DNA of 36,269 bases from an uncultured Blautia sp. Lineage in GTDB: Bacteria > Bacillota > Clostridia > Lachnospirales > Lachnospiraceae. The position numbers were made by a program, and so were the translations under genes. A model generated the notes under the pieces. The model ran no database searches. It was not told the DNA's origin and worked only from the letters and a program-made list of their open reading frames with translations. Of the stretch, positions 8,051 to 14,431 are shown piece after piece; within the stretch, counting starts at the first letter, position 1; each line of letters opens with the position of its first letter. Location of the stretch: NCBI GenBank assembly GCA_900539525.1, contig UQCM01000024.1, forward strand, positions 1 through 36,269, read 5' to 3'.

Positions 8051-8572
8051 TTATATTTCAACCACTCCGATATAGGGAAGATTCCTGTATTTCTGAGCAT
8101 AATCCAGACCGTATCCCACGACAAATTCATCCGGGATATTAAATCCTGTATAATCCACCTTCACATCGGTCACTCTTCTCTCCGGTTTATCCAGCAGTGT
8201 ACACAGGCGAAGGCTCGCAGGATTCCTCTTCTTCAGGATCTCGATCAGGTAACTCAATGTCCTGCCGGAATCAATGATATCCTCAACAATGATAACATCC
8301 TTTCCCTCCAAAGGTTCATCCAGATCCTTGACGATCCTCACGACACCGCTCGACTTTGTGTCCGCCCCGTAGCTGCTCACAGACATAAAGTCCAGGGATA
8401 CGGGAACTGTGATACGCTTTGCCAGTTCACAGGTAAAAAATACACTTCCCTTTAATACACAGATCAAATGTACCTCTTTCCCCTGATAATCCTCACTGAT
8501 CTTCTTTCCGATCTCCGCGATCCTGCGGTCCACATCCTTCTCTGATAATAATACGCGAATCTTATCTCCCAT
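8051..8572 (-). CDS. hpt: Hypoxanthine phosphoribosyltransferase
   Basis: A purine salvage enzyme: hypoxanthine or guanine + PRPP to IMP or GMP + pyrophosphate, in the cytoplasm. It has 173 residues, usual length. The PRPP-binding signature VIIVEDIIDSGRT is at 93-105 and CVLKGSVFF at 38-46. C-terminal GYGLDYAQKYRNLPYIGV matches the purine-base pocket of this family. The start is ATG 8572, with GGAGG nine bases upstream inside the end of tilS. The two genes overlap by 11 bp, which indicates translational coupling. The tilS-hpt-ftsH order is conserved in B. subtilis. Confidence 0.96.
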   Translation of the reverse strand: MGDKIRVLLSEKDVDRRIAEIGKKISEDYQGKEVHLICVLKGSVFFTCELAKRITVPVSLDFMSVSSYGADTKSSGVVRIVKDLDEPLEGKDVIIVEDIIDSGRTLSYLIEILKKRNPASLRLCTLLDKPERRVTDVKVDYTGFNIPDEFVVGYGLDYAQKYRNLPYIGVVEI

Positions 8573-9941
8573 TCTCCCATTCCTCCACAATCTGAATTTC
8601 TAAAACCGTTTTCGTTTGATCCGTAATCCTGCAAGCTTCACTGATCCGATACCCCACGATCCATAAAATGTGGCTTCCGTCCGCAAGCAGAAGAATCTGA
8701 TCTCTGTACTCCTTTAATATCTTTTCATCAATGAAATATTTTTTCAGTTTGCTGTGACCACCATCTGCAATAAAGTAATCACCGCTTTTACGGTTCCGTA
8801 ATTGAATCGTATTTTTTATTGTATCATAATCCATCCATTTCGTATACTTATTTTCTGGAATAATTTCTTTTTTATAAGGCCTCAGGCGGGTGATCACCCG
8901 ATAATTCCCGCACCTCGTCTCACCCGGCACCTCAAGTGCTTTCTCCACGGATGCCGGTTCCGGCTCCTGCCCCGGGCCAAGGACCAGATAGCTTCCGGTA
9001 CATCTGGCACTTCTTCCCCCGGGAAGCATAAGTTTCCGGCCCGACTGCCCCGCAGCCAGACGCTTCAGGTCTCTTATCTGAACAGCTCCCAGATCCTTAA
9101 GTCCCCCCCCCAGACGCTTCAGCCAGATCAGGAGCATATACTCCTGCATGGCTTCATCCTCACTCTGAAATGCCTCTCTGTCGATCCAGATCTCGCCGTC
9201 ACACATCTCGCTGCAGGTTCCGGCCTTTTCTGATGCCAGACGCTCCAGAAACTCCTGTGTTCTCCGGATCCTGTCACCCGCATGGGCAATGTGGCTGCGC
9301 GCCCGGCTGTTCAGTCCCTCTTCCATAGCCGGGAGGATCTGACGCCGAACTCTGTTTCTCGTATAAGCATCCGACAGGTTCGTACTGTCTGTCCGAAAGC
9401 TCTGCCCTTTTTCTCTCAGAAACTCCTCAATCTCACGCCTGGAAACATCCAGCAGCGGCCGGATGATTTGTCCGTTCACAGGCCGCATTCCGCAGAGCCC
9501 CCTCATTCCTGCACCTCTCGCCAGATTCCAGAGGATCGTTTCCGCCTGATCGTCCTGATTGTGTGCCACAGCGATCTTTACATTCTCTCTTCCACCGCAG
9601 GCTTTTTCGAAGGCTTCATAGCGGCACTTTCTTGCAGCCTCCTCCATCGAAAGCCTCTCACGCCGTGCCCTGTCCGGCACATCATAAGTATACTGCTGAC
9701 ATACGATACCCTGCTCTTTGCAGAGCCGTCCCGTAAATGCTGCATCTTCCCGGCTTTCCATTCCCCGAATCCCATGCTCCACATGTACCGCCTCCAGTGT
9801 AAATCCCAGCCTGTCCTTAAGCTCTTGCAGCACGAAAAGCAGGCATACGGAATCTGCGCCTCCCGATATGCCTGCGATAACATGATCGCCCATCCGGATC
9901 ATGTGATGTTCTCTGATATAACTGCATACTTTATCTCTCAT
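8562..9941 (-). CDS. tilS: tRNA(Ile)-lysidine synthase
   Basis: Ligates lysine to C34 of the CAU-anticodon tRNA-Ile so that it reads AUA instead of AUG; this is essential for decoding. The protein has 459 residues. The N-terminal PP-loop ATPase motif SGGADS is at 26-31, followed by HNQDDQAET and RPLLDVSRREIEEFL typical of TilS. The C-terminal region with FIADGGHSKLKKYFIDEKI corresponds to the TilS C domain. The start is ATG 9941 preceded by GGAGGAG. It shares an ATGA overlap with the spoIIE stop (9938-9941), so translation is probably coupled; a GTG four codons earlier is less well placed. Confidence 0.96.
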   Translation of the reverse strand: MRDKVCSYIREHHMIRMGDHVIAGISGGADSVCLLFVLQELKDRLGFTLEAVHVEHGIRGMESREDAAFTGRLCKEQGIVCQQYTYDVPDRARRERLSMEEAARKCRYEAFEKACGGRENVKIAVAHNQDDQAETILWNLARGAGMRGLCGMRPVNGQIIRPLLDVSRREIEEFLREKGQSFRTDSTNLSDAYTRNRVRRQILPAMEEGLNSRARSHIAHAGDRIRRTQEFLERLASEKAGTCSEMCDGEIWIDREAFQSEDEAMQEYMLLIWLKRLGGGLKDLGAVQIRDLKRLAAGQSGRKLMLPGGRSARCTGSYLVLGPGQEPEPASVEKALEVPGETRCGNYRVITRLRPYKKEIIPENKYTKWMDYDTIKNTIQLRNRKSGDYFIADGGHSKLKKYFIDEKILKEYRDQILLLADGSHILWIVGYRISEACRITDQTKTVLEIQIVEEWENGR

Positions 9942-11425
9942 TTGCTCCTCCACAGTCCTCCCACCAGCACTGTCATATCATCCTTCGCCTTACACTTCTG
10001 ATAGAGCAGTACCCGGGACAGAATCGCCTTTGCCATCTCCTGTGCATTGTCAGTATCTGACTGCCAGATGATATCCTTGAGAATCTCCTCCGCCTGCTGA
10101 TGCGGAAGTGCATCCAGCACACCATCTGATACCATGATCACAAAATCTCCCGGCTCCAGCTTCTTCCTCGCACTCTCGTAATCCAGCGTCTGAAGAAATC
10201 CCATCGGCAGGCTGGTGGAAGACACCGCCTCCACCCATTCCTTTTTTTTGAAAAAGGTAGTGGACGCACCGATTTTCAGAAGCTCGCATTCAGCAGTATA
10301 GAGATCTACCATGCACAAATCCACCGTAGAAAACATCCTGTTGTTATTCTGCAGCATCATCGTAGAATGGATCATGTGTACTGCCGTCTCCTTCCGGAAG
10401 CCGGCGTGAAGAAACTGCTCCAGCAGCTCAATGACCGTCTCGCTTTCCCTGCAGGCATCTGCCCCCGAACCCATGCCATCCGACAGGCTCATGATCATCT
10501 GACCGTTCTCCCTGCGGAACATAGAAAAATTATCTCCGGAGACCAGCTCTCCGTCCTTGGTCACCTTCGCCACTCCGTTTAACATCATAAAGTCCGGCTC
10601 CGCATAAAAAAGCACGGTACTGTATTCCCGGTTAATGATCGTCCGGCTGTCCCGGTCAGGGAGCATTCTCCTGCTGCATACATCAGAAACCACGCCTGCG
10701 ATTTCCCTGGTAGATACACACCGTCCCTTCCTCGCAGTCCGCATGGTCAGAAAGAGCTCCAGCCTGTCTCCGTCCCGTTTCGTATCCCACATCTCCCGCA
10801 GGATGATCCCGTGCATCCGCAGCCTGACATCCATCTGCTTTTCCAGTCCCGCATCCACCGGACGCACCTCATAGGTAAGATCTGCCGCAGACTCCATAAT
10901 TGCCGCCGTCTCATACAGCTGTTCCGCCACCGCCCTGCGGTTTTCCAGCAGGCGGTTGCTCCACATCAGATTCACTCTGGCAATGCGAAAGCTCTCCCGC
11001 AAAGCCTGGAGAAAGCTTGTTCCGCAGGAGCATATTTCCATAAAAGAAGAGTTCTCCCCTCCATCTGCATCTCCTTGTTCTTCAATGATATGCAGCAGCT
11101 CATACGCCTCCCGGTAGGTTCCCGCACAGTTCTTCTCCCAGCAATACTCCCAGCCCGGGCAGAAACTGCAAACCTTGCGCCGCACTTCCTCGAAAATCTC
11201 CGAAACATCCTCATCTGAAAAGCATTCCTTCCGGTCCGGCATAGACCGAAAGGTATCGGCAAGCTGCACAAAGGACTCGGCGTAACGCCCCATCCTTTCT
11301 CTGCCCGGTTCACATGCCTCCATCATCTGCTCTTCCCGGTACCTCTCTCCCAATATCAGCTTGACCACATCCCACATCACCCATAACAGGCTTACGATCA
11401 GGACTGCAATTATAAATTCACCCAT
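9938..11425 (-). CDS. spoIIE: SpoIIE-type sporulation serine phosphatase, short form
   Basis: In B. subtilis SpoIIE dephosphorylates SpoIIAA and so activates sigma-F in the forespore. This protein has 495 residues, much shorter than the B. subtilis one, which has ten membrane helices. Here only one N-terminal membrane segment is visible (about 3-25). A cysteine cluster C86-C89-C95-C100 and a long regulatory region follow. The C-terminal PP2C domain begins near 290, with SGDNF (296-300), SLSDGMGSG (313-321) and a later VSDGVLDALP metal-site segment. The start is ATG 11425 with GGGAGG upstream. The promoter upstream has Spo0A-type features (see 11450-11515). Its position before tilS matches Bacillus, which supports the spoIIE assignment over a generic PP2C phosphatase. 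Confidence 0.9.
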   Translation of the reverse strand: MGEFIIAVLIVSLLWVMWDVVKLILGERYREEQMMEACEPGRERMGRYAESFVQLADTFRSMPDRKECFSDEDVSEIFEEVRRKVCSFCPGWEYCWEKNCAGTYREAYELLHIIEEQGDADGGENSSFMEICSCGTSFLQALRESFRIARVNLMWSNRLLENRRAVAEQLYETAAIMESAADLTYEVRPVDAGLEKQMDVRLRMHGIILREMWDTKRDGDRLELFLTMRTARKGRCVSTREIAGVVSDVCSRRMLPDRDSRTIINREYSTVLFYAEPDFMMLNGVAKVTKDGELVSGDNFSMFRRENGQMIMSLSDGMGSGADACRESETVIELLEQFLHAGFRKETAVHMIHSTMMLQNNNRMFSTVDLCMVDLYTAECELLKIGASTTFFKKKEWVEAVSSTSLPMGFLQTLDYESARKKLEPGDFVIMVSDGVLDALPHQQAEEILKDIIWQSDTDNAQEMAKAILSRVLLYQKCKAKDDMTVLVGGLWRSK

Positions 11426-11449
11426 TTTCCGTAACCTCCCGCCAAAAGA

Positions 11450-11515
11450 AGTATACGAAAATATCCAGGTGATTTTTGTCAAAAGGATATACGGTTTTTC
11501 TAAAATTTATCGACA
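11450..11515 (-). promoter_or_regulatory. Putative Spo0A-activated sigma-A promoter of spoIIE with 21-bp spacer
   Basis: Read on the minus strand, a perfect -35 TTGACA (11477-11482) and a -10 TATACT (11450-11455) are separated by 21 bp, too far for unaided sigma-A. The -35 lies within TTTTGACAAAAA, close to a 0A box. A better 0A-box match, TTTTTGTCGATAAA with core 11509-11515, lies further upstream. The B. subtilis spoIIE promoter is known for a 21-bp spacing and Spo0A activation. Functional equivalence is inferred. Confidence 0.7.
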
Positions 11516-11570
11516 AAAACACCGGAAATATCATCCCGTCGTCTATACGATATGGATCCTATTTCCGGTG
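11515..11570 (-). terminator. Terminator between divIC and spoIIE
   Basis: CACCGGAAATA (11520-11530) and TATTTCCGGTG (11560-11570) form an 11-bp stem with a 29-base loop. On the minus strand it is followed by GTTTTTG. It separates the yabPQ-divIC transcript from the spoIIE promoter, and its T-tract overlaps the upstream 0A-box-like site. Confidence 0.75.
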
Positions 11571-11606
11571 CTCCTCCTGCAGTCTAAGACTGCCGCTTTC
11601 CTGCTG

Positions 11607-11906
11607 TCAGTTCTCCGGTTTGATCAGTATCTCATCCTGATATACCAGTCCCAGTTTATCTCTGGCAACCTTCTCCACATACTCATTTGTCTGCATGTGC
11701 TCTCTCAGGCTTTCGATCTCCCCTGTGCGCTGATTTTCCTCCTCAAGCTGCTTTGTCAGCCTGGCTTCCTGCTCTGCATAGGCCGCATTTTTCTCCGTAA
11801 GTGAATGACTCTGGATCGTGAGGCTAACCAGTAAAACAGTAACGACAGCGGTAATGCAGATCATGGCACCACGGTTACTGTTTCTGTTCTTCCTTCTCTT
11901 TTTCAT
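11607..11906 (-). CDS. divIC: Septum formation initiator, DivIC/FtsB family
   Basis: A small bitopic division protein that links early and late divisome components through FtsL and DivIB. It has 99 residues: a basic cytoplasmic head (KKRRKNRNSNRG), one membrane helix (about 15-35), then an extracytoplasmic coiled coil. The coil runs through ARLTKQLEEENQRTGEIESL and is followed by a conserved YVEKVARDKLGLVYQDE tail. The start is ATG 11906 with GAGGAAGG upstream; a start 12 codons earlier is less likely. The position after yabQ matches B. subtilis. The yabR gene that follows divIC there is absent here. Confidence 0.92.
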   Translation of the reverse strand: MKKRRKNRNSNRGAMICITAVVTVLLVSLTIQSHSLTEKNAAYAEQEARLTKQLEEENQRTGEIESLREHMQTNEYVEKVARDKLGLVYQDEILIKPEN

Positions 11907-11958
11907 AAAATGACCTTCCTCACCAATTATGTTACTCTTCATTTCTCAGCTGGTAACA

Positions 11959-12414
11959 TTAATTACTTCCTCTGTTTTTGAATAACGTCATTTTAACCTT
12001 TTTTAACATCTTTTTCAATGCTTTTCGCAATTTTTTTGTTTTTTTCATCAGAAAAGTAAATGGAAAAAGAAAGAACTGGATCATCCTGATGACGACATGG
12101 GTCAGAAATTGCAGAATAACCGATACAAACCGCAGAATCACCCGGCTGACACTCCTGTGATAGAGCATCATCCCTGCCACCATGGCCACCAGTGAAAAGC
12201 CCCGGAGAATCCCGCTGTTTTTCATAAAGACCACACCGAATGCCAGGATTCCGGCACTGCTCCAGTACAGAAAATCCTCCAGGGAAAGCAGCAGGCTTCC
12301 ATGGGAAAAGACCCGCCGCAGGGCACGCAGCAGATCGTAACCGAACATGGTCAGAATCCCCGTGGAAACACAGACCAGAAAGAAAAACATTTCATTTTGA
12401 ATTTCCCGGCTCAT
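11959..12414 (-). CDS. yabQ: Spore cortex biosynthesis protein YabQ
   Basis: In B. subtilis YabQ is a mother-cell membrane protein needed for spore cortex formation. This one has 151 residues with about four hydrophobic stretches (near 10-27, 45-65, 70-85 and 95-120) and a very basic lysine-rich tail. It contains GILTMFGYDLLRALRR and LEDFLYWSSAGI, characteristic of the family. It starts 3 bp after the yabP stop with no clear ribosome binding site of its own, which suggests translational coupling. The context (yabP before, divIC after) is the strongest support. Confidence 0.9.
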   Translation of the reverse strand: MSREIQNEMFFFLVCVSTGILTMFGYDLLRALRRVFSHGSLLLSLEDFLYWSSAGILAFGVVFMKNSGILRGFSLVAMVAGMMLYHRSVSRVILRFVSVILQFLTHVVIRMIQFFLFPFTFLMKKTKKLRKALKKMLKKVKMTLFKNRGSN

Positions 12415-12417
12415 CTG

Positions 12418-12699
12418 CTATCTGAACAGCCGCCCCAGCATCGATTCACTTTTCTGCGCGTGCCCTCCGTCGGACCAGGTCAGGCTGTCAACCTTCCCGT
12501 CAATGTCCACTTCCCCCAGTTCCAGCGTCAGACGGCTGATATGAAGCTCTCTCCCTTTCATCATCAGCATTCCCTGCTCGGTATCCAGCAGAATTTCTCT
12601 CTCATCAAAAGAAAGTACATCGGATACTCCTGTGATCGTCCCGGTGTGCCTGCCCGTGATCGTAACCTTGTGCACCCCCTGTGTCTGCCTCTCTTCCAT
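12418..12699 (-). CDS. yabP: Sporulation protein YabP
   Basis: A small protein of the YabP/YqfC family, made in the mother cell during sporulation in Bacillus; its molecular role is poorly defined. It has 93 residues. Recognisable features are the TITGVSDVLSFDEREILLDT strand region, MLMMKGRELHISRLTLE, and GEVDIDGKVDSLTW. The start is ATG 12699 with GGGGAGGG upstream. It forms a tight pair with yabQ. A family C repeat (12739-12925) fills the gap to rqcP upstream, so its own promoter would have to lie within or beside that repeat. Confidence 0.92.
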   Translation of the reverse strand: MEERQTQGVHKVTITGRHTGTITGVSDVLSFDEREILLDTEQGMLMMKGRELHISRLTLELGEVDIDGKVDSLTWSDGGHAQKSESMLGRLFR

Positions 12700-12735
12700 G
12701 CACCCTCCCCGTTCACTGTGTTCTGTTATACCATA

Positions 12736-12925
12736 CCATGACCTTTTGACCCTGGTATCATTTGATGATACCCCGGATTTCTCCGCACTCCGTGCTCCCG
12801 AAATCCTCAAAACATTCGAAATCCGCCCTGTTCGGGCTCCTTTCTCATGTTTTGGCGGGTCCCAATGTCATGCTTTTTCATGCAAGCATGAAACGCATGA
12901 CCTTTTGACCCTGGTATCATCATGT
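12736..12925 (+). repeat. Family C composite repeat upstream of yabP
   Basis: Two direct copies of ATGACCTTTTGACCCTGG then TATCAT lie at 12739-12763 and 12897-12921. Between them are TCATGCAAGCATGA (palindromic, about 12877-12890) and a CAAAACATTCGAAATCCGC segment resembling, inverted, the unit at 19770-19800. The same core recurs at 18774-18797 and, inverted, at 19665-19690. Confidence 0.75.
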
Positions 12926-12958
12926 ATATTAATCAGGCCGTGGAATTATACGTTTTCG

Positions 12959-13198
12959 TTACAGATACCGGTAAAGTTCTTTGGCATCGTCTTTCTTTAC
13001 TGTCTCCTGTACGTCCAGAACCTCTACCCTGACTGCTTTCGTTCCAAACTGGATCTCCAGGATGTCTCCCGCCTTCACCGCTGCGGAAGCCTTGGCCGGC
13101 CTGTCATTGATCAGAACTCTGCCTGCGTCACAGGCTTCGTTTGCCACGGTTCTGCGCTTGATCAGCCGGGATACCTTTAAAAATTTATCAAGTCTCAT
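12959..13198 (-). CDS. rqcP: S4-domain RNA-binding protein RqcP (YabO)
   Basis: It has 79 residues and consists of one S4 fold: MRLDKFLKVSRLIKRRTVA followed by ACDAGRVLINDRPAKAS and AVKAGDILEI. In B. subtilis this protein binds the 50S subunit with RqcH on stalled nascent chains and supports C-terminal alanine tailing during ribosome quality control. An AGGAGG site lies just upstream of the ATG. It stands at its conserved place before yabP. The related heat-shock protein Hsp15 has the same fold, but length and context favour RqcP. Confidence 0.93.
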   Translation of the reverse strand: MRLDKFLKVSRLIKRRTVANEACDAGRVLINDRPAKASAAVKAGDILEIQFGTKAVRVEVLDVQETVKKDDAKELYRYL

Positions 13199-13284
13199 GT
13201 TGTTCCTCCTTCAACAAAATATACAAGTTCCTTACTCACGAGGGGCTTATTCCACAGGAAATTCGGAAGAATTTCCCATGGAAC

Positions 13285-13331
13285 AAAAAACAGCCGCCTC
13301 ACGCCTGAAGATCGGCCTGCGGCAGCTGTTT
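13285..13331 (-). terminator. Terminator after hup
   Basis: AAACAGC (with CGC) at 13287-13297 pairs with GCGGCAGCTGTTT at about 13319-13331. On the minus strand the hairpin is followed by six T. It lies 17 bp after the hup stop and isolates hup from rqcP. Confidence 0.82.
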
Positions 13332-13347
13332 CTGATAAGTCCTGCTC

Positions 13348-13626
13348 TTATTTCTCGTTTACGAGATCCTTTAAAGCCTTGCCTGCTTTGAACTTCGGAG
13401 ACTTTGACGCCGGAATCACCATTGTCTCTCCGCTCTGAGGATTTCTGCCCTCTCTTGCTGCTCTCTCAGATACCTCGAAAGTACCAAATCCGACTAACTG
13501 GATCTTCTCACCCTTCTTTAATTCCTCAGCAACTACATCCGTGAATGCCTTTAAAACCTTCTCTGCATCTTTCTTGGATAACTCTGTCTTATCAGCAATC
13601 GCTGCGATCAGTTCTGTCTTATTCAT
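13348..13626 (-). CDS. hup: HU-type nucleoid-associated DNA-binding protein
   Basis: A dimeric histone-like protein that bends and compacts DNA. It has 92 residues, standard for HU. It starts MNKTELIAAIADKTELSKKD and contains the flexible arm with GRNPQSGETMVIPASKSPKF, including the family's intercalating proline. The start is ATG 13626 with GAGGAGG upstream. It has its own strong promoter (13724-13752) and terminator, so it is a single-gene unit placed between mazG and rqcP. This position is common in clostridia. Confidence 0.97.
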   Translation of the reverse strand: MNKTELIAAIADKTELSKKDAEKVLKAFTDVVAEELKKGEKIQLVGFGTFEVSERAAREGRNPQSGETMVIPASKSPKFKAGKALKDLVNEK

Positions 13627-13723
13627 GGAAAATTCCTCCTCTAATTTCTCTTTTCGTTCTATCATCAAATTTCCATCTTATGAACTCCGCCCATCTCTTT
13701 TCTGTCGCTGAGTCCTACGTTTA

Positions 13724-13752
13724 TTTATAAGCTTTTCTTATAGATTTGTCAA
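13724..13752 (-). promoter_or_regulatory. Sigma-A promoter of hup
   Basis: On the minus strand a perfect -35 TTGACA (13747-13752) and a -10 TATAAA (13724-13729) are separated by 17 bp. The 173-bp family B repeat begins only 8 bp beyond the -35, so the element borders this promoter directly. Confidence 0.85.
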
Positions 13753-13759
13753 GGTATTT

Positions 13760-13932
13760 ATCTTGGAAGTAGATAAGACTCCCACCTCTATAGGTGGTGA
13801 GTAAAACAAATTTGTCTTGGTGGGAGTCCAATCTCCTTCCAAGATAAAGCCTCCGGCGGATCGCAGGCGTGGTCAGTGGAAGAATGCTTCGCATTCGACC
13901 ACACCGCGGCAAGTACGCCAAGGCGTACTTGA
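13760..13932 (+). repeat. Family B repeat, 173-bp structured element, copy 1
   Basis: Identical over its length, in opposite orientation, to 32018-32190. It has an outer stem CTTGGAAG (13762-13769)/CTTCCAAG (13836-13843). A long stem joins GACTCCCACC (13777-13786) to GGTGGGAGTC (13819-13828). A competing hairpin is CCACCT/AGGTGG (13782-13797). The second half has GTGGTC...GACCAC enclosing GAATGC-TTC-GCATTC, then a terminal hairpin AAGTACGCC-AA-GGCGTACTT. No plausible protein is encoded. The structure suggests a foldback or IS200/IS605-derived non-autonomous element (inference). Confidence 0.9.
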
Positions 13933-13938
13933 AATACT

Positions 13939-13965
13939 GTTACTCTTCACTCTGTGAATAGTAAC
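13939..13965. repeat. Family D hairpin overlapping the mazG 3' end
   Basis: GTTACTCTTCAC-TCT-GTGAATAGTAAC is an inverted repeat with one mismatch. It resembles the perfect hairpin at 24982-25008 and the imperfect one at 25577-25603. It contains the mazG stop codon and last codons. Confidence 0.6.
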
Positions 13966-14431
13966 TATATACTTCCTCTATCGCGCTTCTGACTTCTGCT
14001 TCCTCAAGCTTTCTCTCCTCCGCTGTCTTTTCAGCTTTTTCCAGCTTCTTGATCTCGTCCCATCTGCGTACCAGCTCACCATTCTCATCCACATACCCTG
14101 TGCCGAACACGTGAGGATGGCGGCGGATCATTTTCCTGCTGATACCCTCGATCACATCATCCAGATCAAAAAGCCCCTGCTCCTTAGCGATCCGGCTCTC
14201 GAGGAGCACCAGAAGGAGCAGGTCGCCCAGCTCCTCGCACAGATTTTCCGCACGGCCTGTCTTCTCATAAATATTGATTCCTGCCACCGTTTCCGCTGTC
14301 TCATCAAGCAAACAGGGCTTCAGACTCGAAAGAGTCTGCGCCCTGTCCCATGGACATTCCTGCCGCAGCCTGTCGACGATCTCACGGAAATCATCGAAGC
14401 TGTGGCTCTCGTCCATCTTAAAGCATTGCAT
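13940..14431 (-). CDS. mazG: MazG-family nucleoside triphosphate pyrophosphohydrolase
   Basis: Hydrolyses (d)NTPs, including aberrant ones, to NMP and pyrophosphate. It has up to 163 residues, a single MazG domain, shorter than E. coli MazG and lacking the methylase half of B. subtilis YabN. It has IVDRLRQECPWDRAQTLSSL, the metal-binding helix DETAE and the second motif EELGDLLLLVLL. Later RRHPHVFG is conserved in the family. The C-terminal third is charged and poorly conserved. It overlaps the phosphoglucomutase end by 14 bp if the start is 14431; ATG 14416 is an alternative and neither has a strong ribosome binding site. The last codons lie in a family D hairpin. Confidence 0.92.
   Translation of the reverse strand: MQCFKMDESHSFDDFREIVDRLRQECPWDRAQTLSSLKPCLLDETAETVAGINIYEKTGRAENLCEELGDLLLLVLLESRIAKEQGLFDLDDVIEGISRKMIRRHPHVFGTGYVDENGELVRRWDEIKKLEKAEKTAEERKLEEAEVRSAIEEVYSYYSQSEE

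Noticed and set aside
10635..11218. Several plus-strand frames opposite spoIIE
   Set aside because: They are antisense shadows of a long, well-supported gene.
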